From Acinetobacter calcoaceticus ANC 3811 (GTDB lineage: Bacteria > Pseudomonadota > Gammaproteobacteria > Pseudomonadales > Moraxellaceae), in assembly GCF_000399665.1 (NCBI RefSeq), contig NZ_KB976986.1:879131-943130 (forward strand): a stretch of 64,000 bases of DNA. The letters run 5' to 3'. Shown here one piece after another: positions 17,843 to 28,512 of the stretch. Both the position numbers and the translations under genes were made by a program. The first letter of the stretch is position 1. The number at the start of each line of letters is the position of its first letter. A model generated the notes under the pieces. It saw only the letters and a program-made list of their open reading frames with translations. It made no database searches and was not told the DNA's origin.

Positions 17843-18514
17843 TTACTGTGCTGGCGCTACTTGTACAACGTGCTGTACAAAGATACCTGGGGTGATGATG
17901 TGTTCTGGATCTAATCCACCTAGCTCAACCACTTCAGAAACCTGAACAATGGTGACATCGGCTGCCATGGCCATAATCGGACCAAAGTTACGTGCTGATT
18001 TACGGTAAACCAGATTGCCCCAGCGATCGCCCTTGTAAGCTTTAATCAAGGCAAAGTCAGCCTTAATTGGATATTCAAGTACGTAGTCTTTACCATCAAT
18101 CTGGCGAGTTTCTTTGCCTTCAGCTAAAAGTGTTCCAAAGCCAGTTGGGGTAAACACAGCACCTAATCCCATACCTGCTGCCTGAATACGACACGCCAGA
18201 TTACCTTGCGGGACCACTTCAAGCTCGACCTTTCCGGCACGGTAAAGTTCATCAAACACATAAGAGTCTGACTGACGTGGGAAAGAGCAAATCACCTTTT
18301 TAACAGAACCAGCTTTAAGCAGTTTAGCCAGACCGTAATCGCCATTACCGGCGTTATTACTCACAATAGTCAGGTCTTTAATACCCAGTTCAATCAGTCC
18401 GTCAATGAGTTCAGCGGGTTGTCCTGCGGTACCAAAACCACCAATCAGAATGGTTGCACCATCTTTAATCTGCGATAGTACCTCGCTTAGAGAGGACTTA
18501 CTTTTGTCAATCAT
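17843..18514 (-). CDS. catI: 3-oxoadipate CoA-transferase subunit A
   Basis: A 223-residue class I CoA-transferase alpha subunit with the glycine-rich GGFGTAGQP near residue 22 (family GGFGxxG), SNNAGNG and GVFTPTGFGT blocks, and the DFALIKAYKGDRWGN segment. It pairs with CatJ encoded just downstream. It lies 135 bases after catA, a gap that contains a long inverted repeat (18548-18595). Confidence 0.94.
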   Translation of the reverse strand: MIDKSKSSLSEVLSQIKDGATILIGGFGTAGQPAELIDGLIELGIKDLTIVSNNAGNGDYGLAKLLKAGSVKKVICSFPRQSDSYVFDELYRAGKVELEVVPQGNLACRIQAAGMGLGAVFTPTGFGTLLAEGKETRQIDGKDYVLEYPIKADFALIKAYKGDRWGNLVYRKSARNFGPIMAMAADVTIVQVSEVVELGGLDPEHIITPGIFVQHVVQVAPAQ

Positions 18515-18547
18515 GTGAGAAACCTTAGAGCATGAGGTAACGTGATG

Positions 18548-18595
18548 TTATTACTACCGCTAAAAATTTATTTAAATTCTTAATGGTAGTAATAA
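18548..18595. repeat. inverted repeat between catA and catI
   Basis: TTATTACTACC (18548-18558) and GGTAGTAATAA (18585-18595) pair perfectly over 11 bases around 26 bases that can fold further (AATTTATTTAAATT). No T run follows on the cat strand, so it may be an mRNA processing or stability element, or a regulator site for an internal promoter. Confidence 0.6.
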
Positions 18596-18649
18596 ATGGA
18601 ATAAATTTTGTGAGTCAAAAGCGAACTTTTAACTCACATACACTTTCAA

Positions 18650-19570
18650 TTAAGCACTAGCGCGACGACGTTCAACTTCAGTTGACGGAGCGGCAGCGGC
18701 ATCTTTAACAAGTTCGATGTTAAATGTGATGTGTTTGAAAGCGTGATCTAAACCACGGCGTTGGATTTCAGCTGGGTCAGTTACATCAACTGCTGTTGCC
18801 ACTAAGCCATCACGAGTTGCGAAGGCAAAGTCATCCCATAAGTACTCATCACCCTCAATGTTGAATTGAGTAGTAAGCTTGCGGAAACCTGGTGCAGAAA
18901 CGAAGTAGTGAACGTGAGATGGGCGGTTACCATGACGGCCTAACTTGTTAAGAAGGGCCTGAGTTGTACCTTCTGGCGGGCAACCATAACCCACTGGCAT
19001 TGTGGTTAATGCAACATATTTGCCATCAGCATCAGTTAAAATACTACGGCGTAAATTGAAATCAGATTGAGACTTATCAAAGAATGAGTAGTTACCCAAA
19101 CTATTAGCATGCCATACTTCAACTTTAGCATTTTCAATGATATTGCCATCAGTATCGGTTACCGTACCTTCAATAATTAAGGTATCGATTTTGCCAGATT
19201 CTGTACCATCATCCATACGTGCAAAACCAACAGTTTCAGGCGCGCCAGCTACATAAAGTGGGCCTTCAATGGTACGAGGTGTGCCACCACTAACGCCAGC
19301 TTTTGCATCGGCCTCATCTGCACGTAAATCAAGATAGTGCTCTAAACCTAAGCCAGCTGCTAAAAGTCCAAGTTCGTTTGCTTGGCCTGCATCTGTGAAA
19401 TATTCCAGACCTTTCCATACTTCTGAAGGTTGGATGTCTAAGTCTTCGATGGCTTGAAATAAATCCCCGAGAAGGCGTACTACAATTTGCTGAACACGTG
19501 CATCGACTTCGCCTTTAGCTGTGTCGACATTCATTTGTTTTACAAGCGCATCAATTTGTTGACGGTTCAT
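18650..19570 (-). CDS. catA: catechol 1,2-dioxygenase
   Basis: A 306-residue intradiol dioxygenase. The non-haem Fe(III) ligands are visible: Tyr in HANSLGNYSFFD, Tyr in TTMPVGYGCPPEG and two His in RPSHVHYFVSAPG. The first 100 residues are the N-terminal helical dimer/lipid-binding domain of the family. It cleaves catechol to cis,cis-muconate. It lies inside the operon between catC and catI. AAGGAGTTTTAGT precedes the ATG. Confidence 0.95.
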   Translation of the reverse strand: MNRQQIDALVKQMNVDTAKGEVDARVQQIVVRLLGDLFQAIEDLDIQPSEVWKGLEYFTDAGQANELGLLAAGLGLEHYLDLRADEADAKAGVSGGTPRTIEGPLYVAGAPETVGFARMDDGTESGKIDTLIIEGTVTDTDGNIIENAKVEVWHANSLGNYSFFDKSQSDFNLRRSILTDADGKYVALTTMPVGYGCPPEGTTQALLNKLGRHGNRPSHVHYFVSAPGFRKLTTQFNIEGDEYLWDDFAFATRDGLVATAVDVTDPAEIQRRGLDHAFKHITFNIELVKDAAAAPSTEVERRRASA

Positions 19571-19604
19571 ACTAAAACTCCTTAAGTATGCAATACGGTT
19601 TTGG

Positions 19605-19652
19605 GTGGCAGTGTTGCGGGCATTTTGTTTTGCTAGCGAATATTGCTGCCAC
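19605..19652. repeat. short inverted repeat between catC and catA
   Basis: GTGGCAG (19605-19611) and CTGCCAC (19646-19652) pair over 7 bases with a 34-base loop in the 160-base gap between catC and catA. It is a possible mRNA element; evidence is limited to the pairing. Confidence 0.35.
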
Positions 19653-19730
19653 GTTCCTTGTTACCTTCTGAATAAATATATTTAGTTTTTGAATGTGCTT
19701 CAGACCACACACTCAAACTATTTTCTTAGA

Positions 19731-20021
19731 TTACGAATCATCATCACGGACAGAAGAAGGGTGGCGATTAAGTGCCATCACTTCGATGTTCATGTAAGGA
19801 TAGAGAGGTAATCCCTGTAAAATATTGTGCAACTCTTCATTGCTTTCGACATCAAAAATACTGATGTTTGAATACTGGCCTGTAACTCGCCAGATGTGAC
19901 GCCATTTACCTTGACGTTGCAGATCTTGCGAATACGCTTTTTCAACGGCCTTAATTTCATTTGCTTTGTCGGCTGGCATATCAAGTGGAATATGCACATC
20001 CATACGTACATGAAATAACAT
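19731..20021 (-). CDS. catC: muconolactone delta-isomerase
   Basis: A 96-residue protein of the expected length for this small enzyme. MLFHVRMDVHIPLD, EKAYSQDLQRQGKWRHIWRV (in parts) and the C-terminal LPLYPYMNIEVMALNRHPSS match the family. It converts muconolactone to 3-oxoadipate enol-lactone. AAGGAGTTTCCC precedes the ATG, 23 bases after catB. Confidence 0.95.
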   Translation of the reverse strand: MLFHVRMDVHIPLDMPADKANEIKAVEKAYSQDLQRQGKWRHIWRVTGQYSNISIFDVESNEELHNILQGLPLYPYMNIEVMALNRHPSSVRDDDS

Positions 20022-20044
20022 GGGAAACTCCTTATCCTGTTGCC

Positions 20045-21151
20045 TTAACGACGTAACTTCTCAACTTTATCTTCATCAATTTCAATGCCTAAGCCCGGAG
20101 CTGTTGGCAAGTGCAATTCAAAGTTTTCGTAACGTAGTGGTTCTTTCAAAATTTCTTCGGTAAGTAATAACGGACCAAATAATTCAGTACCAAAAGCTAA
20201 TGTTTCAAAGGTTGCAAATGCATGAGCAGAAGCGATGCTACCTACAGGGCCTTCAAGCATAGTGCCGCCATAAAGGTCGATTCCCGCTAAACCTGCGATT
20301 TTTGCAACTTCACAAGCTTCGATCAGACCACCTGATTGTTCAATTTTCACGGCAAATACATCTGCGCCATGACTTTTTGCAATACGATATGCGCTGTCAG
20401 GACCAGTTAAAGCTTCATCTGCCATAATTGCGACATCAAAACGATGCGTTAAACGAGCAAGTGCTTCAGTATTTTGAATAGCACAAGGCTGTTCAATTAA
20501 ATCAATCCCGCCATCTTGTAGCTGTTGAATACCTTGAATACATTCCTGCTCTGACCATGCACGATTTACATCGACACGTACACTAATATCTGCACCCAGT
20601 GCTTTTTTAATTGCAATCACATGATCAACATCGTGTTGCAAAGAGCGTGCGCCGATTTTGAGTTTGAACGTGTTATGACGTTTCAACTCAATCATTTTTC
20701 GAGCTTCAGCAATATCTTTTTCTGTGTCGCCAGACGCGAGCGTCCAAAGTACAGGTAAACTATTACGCAGACGGCCACCTAAAACTTCACTTAACGGCAC
20801 GCCTAAACGTTTTGCCTGAATATCAAGTAGAGCGGTCTGAATGGCACATTTCGCGAAACGGTTACCATTAATATTCTTACGAATCAGTTTTAGTGTTTGA
20901 GCCACATTTAAATCTTTAACTGATGCGAGTAATGGTGCAAAGTAAGTATCAATATTGGCTTTGACACTTTCAGGACTTTCTTCACCATAGTTCAGTCCAC
21001 CAATGGTGGTCGCTTCACCCCAACCTACAATACCATCCGTGGTCGTAATTTTAACGAGCACCAAAGTCTGAGTACGCATTGTAGTCACAGACAGCTGGTG
21101 AGGACGGATAGTTGGAATATCCACAAGTATGGTTTCTATGGTTCTATACAT
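20045..21151 (-). CDS. catB: muconate cycloisomerase
   Basis: A 368-residue enolase-superfamily enzyme. Lys pair in FKLKIGARS (KxK), and metal ligands in VRVDVNRAW (Asp), DLIEQPCA (Glu) and IMADEALTG (Asp) are all present. It cycloisomerises cis,cis-muconate to muconolactone. It is the first gene of the cat operon and is divergent from catM, the arrangement of catB and catM in Acinetobacter. Confidence 0.95.
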   Translation of the reverse strand: MYRTIETILVDIPTIRPHQLSVTTMRTQTLVLVKITTTDGIVGWGEATTIGGLNYGEESPESVKANIDTYFAPLLASVKDLNVAQTLKLIRKNINGNRFAKCAIQTALLDIQAKRLGVPLSEVLGGRLRNSLPVLWTLASGDTEKDIAEARKMIELKRHNTFKLKIGARSLQHDVDHVIAIKKALGADISVRVDVNRAWSEQECIQGIQQLQDGGIDLIEQPCAIQNTEALARLTHRFDVAIMADEALTGPDSAYRIAKSHGADVFAVKIEQSGGLIEACEVAKIAGLAGIDLYGGTMLEGPVGSIASAHAFATFETLAFGTELFGPLLLTEEILKEPLRYENFELHLPTAPGLGIEIDEDKVEKLRR

Positions 21152-22166
<1,015 letters not shown>

Positions 22167-22247
22167 CTTTTTAATACGTTTTAAATTGAATTATCATGTT
22201 ATTTTAAAACTTTAAGATTATAGGTAATATTTAAAAGGAATTAATAG

Positions 22248-23042
22248 ATGAGAAAAATTTTAGGCGCAGCTTCTCTCATTATGTCTACCTGTGTTGTACA
22301 TGCTGAACAATTAAAAGAACAACAACAAACTTCTCCATATAGTGCGAATGTTACTTTTGCTAGCCAATATATTTCACGTGGGTTTCAACAGACTTGGGGT
22401 AAACCTGCATTACAGGGTGGGCTGGATTATGCTAATCCGAATGGTTTTTTTGTCGGAACTTGGGCATCAAGTGTGAGCTCAAATTACCTTCGGGATGCTT
22501 CAGTTGAATGGGATTTTTATACAGGTTATTTAAAAACAATTGATAAGTTTTCAATTGGGATGTCGGTTTTTTATTACTACTATCCAGGCGCGAAAAGTAC
22601 ACCAGAAACGGGGAGTAGCAGTTATAACTATGGCGAGATCATACCTCAAATTGGCTATGGACCTTTAAGCCTCAAATACTTTGTTACCTATACACCAGAT
22701 TATGCTGGCTATAACTCCAAAACCATGGGCGGATCTGCTGGTAAAAGGTCGAGAGGATCAAGTTATCTAGACCTGAACTTTACACAGCCGATTAATGATA
22801 CTTGGACCTTTGGTGCCCACTATGGCTATGAAAGAATCAAAAACTTTTCAGAATCGAATTTTCAGGATGTTAAAGCTGAACTCATTAAAGATTTAGGGGA
22901 TGGCTGGACTACAGGATTAGCGTATACAAAAGCATGGGATAAAAATAGCTACTATAAAAAGTATAGTAATGGTGAGCCGGGTGCACCTATTTCAAATCCA
23001 ATTGATTCCACTTTTACAGTCTCTGTAAAAAAGGTGTTCTAA
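22248..23042 (+). CDS. TorF family putative porin
   Basis: A 264-residue outer membrane protein. It has a signal peptide (KILGAASLIMSTCVVHA, cut after VHA). NVTFASQYISRGFQQTWGKP is the N-terminal signature of the gcw_chp/TorF family, followed by strands such as FFVGTWASSVSS and a C-terminal TVSVKKVF. AAAAGGAATTAATAG precedes the ATG. It is 81 bases after catM on the same strand; a role in uptake of an aromatic substrate is possible but unproven. Confidence 0.85.
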   Translation: MRKILGAASLIMSTCVVHAEQLKEQQQTSPYSANVTFASQYISRGFQQTWGKPALQGGLDYANPNGFFVGTWASSVSSNYLRDASVEWDFYTGYLKTIDKFSIGMSVFYYYYPGAKSTPETGSSSYNYGEIIPQIGYGPLSLKYFVTYTPDYAGYNSKTMGGSAGKRSRGSSYLDLNFTQPINDTWTFGAHYGYERIKNFSESNFQDVKAELIKDLGDGWTTGLAYTKAWDKNSYYKKYSNGEPGAPISNPIDSTFTVSVKKVF

Positions 23043-23062
23043 GTTAAATTTAAGAGTATTGA

Positions 23063-23113
23063 TTAACTACGTTTGAAAGGTGCCTTTAAACCCAAACTTT
23101 CAAATGTAGTTAA
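23063..23113. repeat. long inverted repeat downstream of the TorF-like porin
   Basis: TTAACTACGTTTGAAAG (23063-23079) and CTTTCAAATGTAGTTAA (23097-23113) pair over 17 bases with one G-T pair and a 17-base loop. It starts 21 bases after the porin stop. No T run follows, so it may be a weak terminator or mRNA-protecting hairpin. Confidence 0.6.
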
Positions 23114-23250
23114 GGGCGATTCAGTCTAACTACACTGTATCAACGAATAAATGTTTAATTTTAAAATAAGACATAAATCATTTAAGATTGTGACTTTAGT
23201 TTTTAAGCACATCTTTAATTAGATTTAATAAAATAGATAAGGGGTCAGTA

Positions 23251-26200
23251 GTGCCAGAAATTGATAATAAACAACAACCTAATCCTGAGTATTCATTAAA
23301 AGTTGATTGTGCATCAGCTTTGAACTTTGTTTTACAGCAAAATTCAGTGCCCCTTATTCGACAAATTCTAATCTCTTCAACTGAAACAATTTCTGGTTCT
23401 CGAATCGTTATTCGCTCTAACCCTGAATATTTCAAAGAACACACCATCAATATTGCGAGTTTGGAAGGCAACCAAGTCTTGGCTCTTGATAAACCAAAAT
23501 TAGTTTTTGATATTAAATTATTGCAAGAGATACCCGAGAATATTAAAGGGAATATTGAAGTAGTTTGGATAAGTGAAAATGAAGAACTGCTAGCAGAACA
23601 GCAGATAGAAATCGATGTATTGACTGTTGATACTTGGGGTGGAGAACGTCAGCCAATTGAATTATTAGCAAGTTTTTCACAGCCTAATGCTTCAGCTCTT
23701 AGTCCAATTCTTGTTAAAGCGAGTGAAATTTTAAAAACAAAAGTATTAGGTTCATTAAATGGTTATCAAGACCGAGATCGAGATTCTGTTTTATCTCAGC
23801 TGAATGCGGTATGGGAATCTTTATTACAACAAGATATTCATTATATTGTTAACCCAGCAAGCTTTGTTAAATCGGGCCAAAGAATCCGTTTGGCAAAGCA
23901 GATTTTTGAAGAAAAGTTAGCATGTTGTTTAGACACGACAATACTTTTAAGTGCCTTGGCAGAACAAATAGGCTTAGATACTTTACTTATTATTGAAGAA
24001 GGACATTCGTATCTTGGTGTTTGGTTAAATGAGACGCCAAATGTTGACTTGATCATTGATGATATTCAAGCTTTAAGAAAACGTTATGATTTAGGTGAGA
24101 TAGTCTTTATCGAAACCACGTTGCTTACACAGCAAGGCAAATTTACAACTGCGCTAGAAACTGCAAAACAATATATAAAGGATGAATCTCGTCAGAATAA
24201 GTTTTATCTTGCGATAGATGTTCGTCAATCCCGATTACGTGGTATTAAGCCGATTTCTGCAAATCTGGAAAAGAAAAATCATTTGGATGATACAGAGATT
24301 GAATGGGCGACGGCATCTATTCCTGTTTACGATAATGAGCGCCCTCTTGAAAATAAAGCCACACGTGTTGATCGTTGGTTACGCCGTTTATTAGATTTAA
24401 GCCTTCGTAACAAACTCTTAAATTTTAAAGATAATCGTTACAGCATCCCATTACAGTGTTCTGAGTTAACACTTAGCAAACTTGAAGATGCGCTAGCAAA
24501 TCAGGAAGGCTTCTTATTTAAAAGTGTTGATAGTATTTCTTTAAAAGATGTTCAGCGCGACAACGAAAGTCAGCATATTAATCAATACGTTGATGAAAAC
24601 CTTTCTAGAAAATTATTATTTAGTCCTTTAGATGCATCTTTATTAGAAAAACGCTTGATTGAAGTCTATCGTGCTTCACGTACTGCTTTAGAGGAAGGTG
24701 GGGCTAATACATTATTTCTTGCGGTTGGTTTTCTTGAGTGGAGAGAGTCCGAACGCTCGAAACGTACATTTAAAGCACCTTTACTCCTCATTCCTGTACA
24801 GATTACGCGTGAGACAGCTAAAACAGGTTATCGTCTATTTATGTATGATGATGAACCACGTTTTAACTCTACTTTATTACAACTATTAAGACAGGATTTT
24901 GAACTTGATATTGCTGGCCTAAATCCTCTGCCAACAGATGATTCTGGTATAGATGTCGATCAAGTTTTACATATTGTAAGAAAGGCAATTGTAAATATAG
25001 CAGGATGGGAAGTAAAAGCTGAAGCTGCAATTGGTCAATTCTCATTCTCAAAATATTTAATGTGGCTTGATTTGTCTTCAAGGATGGATCAACTAAAAAA
25101 CCAATCTGTGGTAAATCATCTGATTGAATCTCCACGGGAACCTTTTATTAAACAAGACGAATTCCCGCAACCCGCTCAATTAGATCAACAATATAAGCCA
25201 CAACAATTATTTACTCCATTATCGTCTGATTCTTCGCAGTTGGCAGCAGTCATGTCCGCAGCGTTGGGGCGTACTTTTGTGTTGTCAGGCCCTCCTGGTA
25301 CAGGAAAGTCGCAGACTATTACAAATATGATCTCTCAATGTTTGGCAGATGGTAAGTCTGTATTATTCGTGTCTGAAAAAATGGCTGCTTTAGAAGTCGT
25401 TTATCGCCGTCTGACACAAATTGGCTTAAGTGAATTGTGCTTGCAGTTACACTCATCAAAATCTCAAAAAATGGAAGTACTTGATCAACTGAGAGAAAGA
25501 GCGCAGAAAAATAATGATCCTTACTTCCTAAGTATTCAACCCAAAATAACAGAATGGCAGAAGCTTTCAGATAGATTAATTCAAACCCGTGATGAACTGA
25601 ATCAACATGTAAAAAATCTCCATACATCACATGCGATTGGCTGGAGTTTATATGCAGCAATGAGTGATGAACTTCGTTATCGGGATACACCCCATTTACG
25701 GTTTCCTGATATCAGTATTGCGACTTTGACAGCAGAAAAGCGTGAGCTAATGAGTGAGACAGTGACACAAGCTGTAAGTTTGCGTCAGCTGGTCAACGAA
25801 AATGCGAAAGATGTATTGAATGGTTTTGCTGAGGGATTGGCTGAGCCAATTTGGAGTTTGGTATGGCAAGAACAGTATCAAATATTACAAGATCAACTTG
25901 TAGACCAAATACAACGTTTGCAAAATTCAGTGTCTATTTGGCAAGAGGTCTTTGGGTTTGAAGAAAAGCAAAATCTGAGTCAGGTTAAACATGATGTTTC
26001 TATTTTTAATGCGTTATCTGATCTCGTTCAACAAACCGATTTAAAATTATTAAGTATTATTAAAGATTTAAATTTAGCAACAATCACACAAGCGAAACAA
26101 ATAGTCCAAGATTTGAAACAGCAGCGTTCGTCGTTAGCTGAACAATACCAATCTCAAATTTATCAAGCAGATTTAAGTCAAATTGGTTTTAAATGGCGTG

Positions 26201-28407
26201 AAGCAGAATCAAAAATTTTTCCATTCTCATGGTTCGCTAAGTTTCAGTTGAGAAATTTGCTCAAAACTTATCAAAGCTCAACTCAACGTCCTACAGCTTT
26301 GGCGGTTGCACATGACTTACCAATTTTGCAACATATCCAAAGTCAACAAAGACAGTTCACTGAATGTGAAAATCAGTTGGCGAGTAAGTTTGACTCTTAC
26401 TGGCAGAGTGAAGAGAGTGCGTGGGAAAGTTTTGAAACTATTCATAATCAGTGGCAAGAAATTAAGCAGATAGTTGCTTCAAAAATTACTGATCAAGCAA
26501 CTTTATTAAAAGCCGTGGAATTTAGTAAAAATAATAGTTTGGATGAAATCAAACAAAACATAGCTCAAGTGGAAAATACATTCAGTCAATTGCTGAATGA
26601 TCACGGACTAAAAAATGATGTTCAACTTACTCCATATCTAGATATTAATTTTAATGAAATCCTCGCAAGACAGCATCAATTACAACAACACAGTTCATCT
26701 TGGAGACATTGGTTAAATTGGCAAGCTATAAAAAGCCAGTTGATTCAACATGGGTTAAAACCGTTGGCCTTTGAACTCTTAGATACTCCATTGGAGTTGG
26801 ATGCTGCTTTAAAGCGTTTGAATATTAATTTAGCGAGACACTGGATTACTCATCAATTTAGTCAACATCCAGAATTAAATCAGTTCAATAGTCAACAACA
26901 TGAACAGAAGATCCAAACTTTTGCACAGCAAGACAGAGATCACCAGCTTGCTGCGAGTCATGAGATTATTCATCGTTGGAATGCTATTTTTAGTGAACAA
27001 GATAAACATAAGGCTCAGTGGACTGTTCTCAATAAAGAATTAGGTAAAAAGCGCCGTCATATTCCTGTACGCGAATTAATGCGTCAGATTCCTGATGTGT
27101 TAGTTGGGTTAAAACCATGTTTATTAATGAGTCCGTTATCAGTTGCTCAATATCTGGATACAGAAGCAAAATTTGATGTGGTGATTTTCGATGAAGCATC
27201 ACAGATTCCCGTATGGGATGCGATTGGTGCATTAGCGAGAGGTAAACAGTCAATTGTGGTGGGTGATAATAAACAAATGCCGCCAACAAGTTTCTTTGGT
27301 AAAGGAGATTCTGAGGAAGAGGTCGATGAGGAAGTAACCGAAGATCTAGAAAGTATTCTAGATGAATGCCTTGCTGCTCAGCTACCAGAATTGGCCTTGA
27401 ACTGGCATTACCGTAGCCGTTATGAAAGCCTCATTCAATTTAGTAATCAGAAATACTACAAAGGTGGTTTATTTACTTTCCCTGCACCTGTTGCCAAAGA
27501 TACGGCTGTAAAACTACATGTGGTTGATGGTGTATATGACAAAGGTGATACACGTACCAATAGTAATGAAGCAAAGGCGATTGTGGAATTTATTATTCAA
27601 CATTTACAGTCACAGTTAGGGCAAGAGAATCCTGTGACTCTCGGTGTTGTAACCTTCAATATGACTCAACAAAAGTTAATTGAGGATTTGCTAGATAATG
27701 AATTGGCAAACCATCCTGAGTTAGAGACATTGAGTAAGTCGGGCATTGAACCTTTATTTGTCAAGAATTTAGAAAATGTGCAAGGAGATGAACGCGATAT
27801 TATCGTTTTCTCAATTACCTATGCAAAAGATCAGGATGGTCGCCTATCAATGAATTTTGGTGCGCTAAACCGTCAAGGTGGCCAGCGCCGTCTAAATGTA
27901 GCTATTACTCGCGCTCGTCAAGGGTTACATGTTTTCTCTGCTTTGAGTCCGGAAGAAATTAATTTGGCACGTACCAACAGCGAAGGTGTAAGAGATCTAA
28001 AAGACTTCCTTATTTTTGCTCGAAGTGGTCAGCTACATTTAAATTATGTTGATCAAAGTAAACAGCAGACTAAAAAAGAATTTGTAGAGTACTTACAAAA
28101 TAAACTGCAAGAACATGGTTGGAGCGTGGACCTCGGAATAGGTCAGGGGGATAGCTGTGTAGATTTAGCCATTAAGGATAATTTGAACCCGGGCAGTTAT
28201 ATTGCAGGTATTATCGTAGATGGTGAAAACTATGCTAAGGCAGCTACTGCACGAGACCGAGATCAGCTAAGACCAACTGTTTTAAATGGATTAGGCTGGG
28301 AAGTTTTATCAGTTTGGACAGTAGATTGGTGGTTAGATCCAGAGCAAAACTTAACTAAATTAATGAATGAATTGGAAGAGATAAAATCGAAGGAAGATGT
28401 TGCTTAA
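23251..28407 (+). CDS. large DUF4011-type SF1 helicase with C-terminal nuclease-like domain
   Basis: A 1718-residue multidomain protein with a GTG start after AAGGGG. Residues about 215-260 hold CCLDTTILLSALAEQ and EEGHSYLGVWL, which resemble a transglutaminase-like fold with Cys226 and His252. Residues about 370-420 (RVDRWLRRLLDLSLRNKLL) begin the DUF4011 region. Superfamily 1 helicase motifs follow: Walker A GPPGTGKS at 680-687, Walker B DEAS at 1314-1317, VVGDNKQMPP, NWHYRSRYESLI, ENVQGDERDII and VAITRARQGLHVF. About 630 residues with many helices are inserted between the Walker motifs. The last 120 residues (GIIVDGENYAKAATARDRDQ, LGWEVLSVWTVDWW) resemble the MTES_1575/Vsr-type nuclease domain. 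Related proteins occur in defence islands; no partner gene is adjacent. Confidence 0.85.
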   Translation: MPEIDNKQQPNPEYSLKVDCASALNFVLQQNSVPLIRQILISSTETISGSRIVIRSNPEYFKEHTINIASLEGNQVLALDKPKLVFDIKLLQEIPENIKGNIEVVWISENEELLAEQQIEIDVLTVDTWGGERQPIELLASFSQPNASALSPILVKASEILKTKVLGSLNGYQDRDRDSVLSQLNAVWESLLQQDIHYIVNPASFVKSGQRIRLAKQIFEEKLACCLDTTILLSALAEQIGLDTLLIIEEGHSYLGVWLNETPNVDLIIDDIQALRKRYDLGEIVFIETTLLTQQGKFTTALETAKQYIKDESRQNKFYLAIDVRQSRLRGIKPISANLEKKNHLDDTEIEWATASIPVYDNERPLENKATRVDRWLRRLLDLSLRNKLLNFKDNRYSIPLQCSELTLSKLEDALANQEGFLFKSVDSISLKDVQRDNESQHINQYVDENLSRKLLFSPLDASLLEKRLIEVYRASRTALEEGGANTLFLAVGFLEWRESERSKRTFKAPLLLIPVQITRETAKTGYRLFMYDDEPRFNSTLLQLLRQDFELDIAGLNPLPTDDSGIDVDQVLHIVRKAIVNIAGWEVKAEAAIGQFSFSKYLMWLDLSSRMDQLKNQSVVNHLIESPREPFIKQDEFPQPAQLDQQYKPQQLFTPLSSDSSQLAAVMSAALGRTFVLSGPPGTGKSQTITNMISQCLADGKSVLFVSEKMAALEVVYRRLTQIGLSELCLQLHSSKSQKMEVLDQLRERAQKNNDPYFLSIQPKITEWQKLSDRLIQTRDELNQHVKNLHTSHAIGWSLYAAMSDELRYRDTPHLRFPDISIATLTAEKRELMSETVTQAVSLRQLVNENAKDVLNGFAEGLAEPIWSLVWQEQYQILQDQLVDQIQRLQNSVSIWQEVFGFEEKQNLSQVKHDVSIFNALSDLVQQTDLKLLSIIKDLNLATITQAKQIVQDLKQQRSSLAEQYQSQIYQADLSQIGFKWREAESKIFPFSWFAKFQLRNLLKTYQSSTQRPTALAVAHDLPILQHIQSQQRQFTECENQLASKFDSYWQSEESAWESFETIHNQWQEIKQIVASKITDQATLLKAVEFSKNNSLDEIKQNIAQVENTFSQLLNDHGLKNDVQLTPYLDINFNEILARQHQLQQHSSSWRHWLNWQAIKSQLIQHGLKPLAFELLDTPLELDAALKRLNINLARHWITHQFSQHPELNQFNSQQHEQKIQTFAQQDRDHQLAASHEIIHRWNAIFSEQDKHKAQWTVLNKELGKKRRHIPVRELMRQIPDVLVGLKPCLLMSPLSVAQYLDTEAKFDVVIFDEASQIPVWDAIGALARGKQSIVVGDNKQMPPTSFFGKGDSEEEVDEEVTEDLESILDECLAAQLPELALNWHYRSRYESLIQFSNQKYYKGGLFTFPAPVAKDTAVKLHVVDGVYDKGDTRTNSNEAKAIVEFIIQHLQSQLGQENPVTLGVVTFNMTQQKLIEDLLDNELANHPELETLSKSGIEPLFVKNLENVQGDERDIIVFSITYAKDQDGRLSMNFGALNRQGGQRRLNVAITRARQGLHVFSALSPEEINLARTNSEGVRDLKDFLIFARSGQLHLNYVDQSKQQTKKEFVEYLQNKLQEHGWSVDLGIGQGDSCVDLAIKDNLNPGSYIAGIIVDGENYAKAATARDRDQLRPTVLNGLGWEVLSVWTVDWWLDPEQNLTKLMNELEEIKSKEDVA

Positions 28408-28512
28408 ATTGTATAAAACAGATAGGGGCTGACCTTATCTGTTTCTATTTAGCAATTTTGTAGTTACTCAACTTGATGAATCATTCTCTATTAGATTAGT
28501 AAAAAAATCTTA

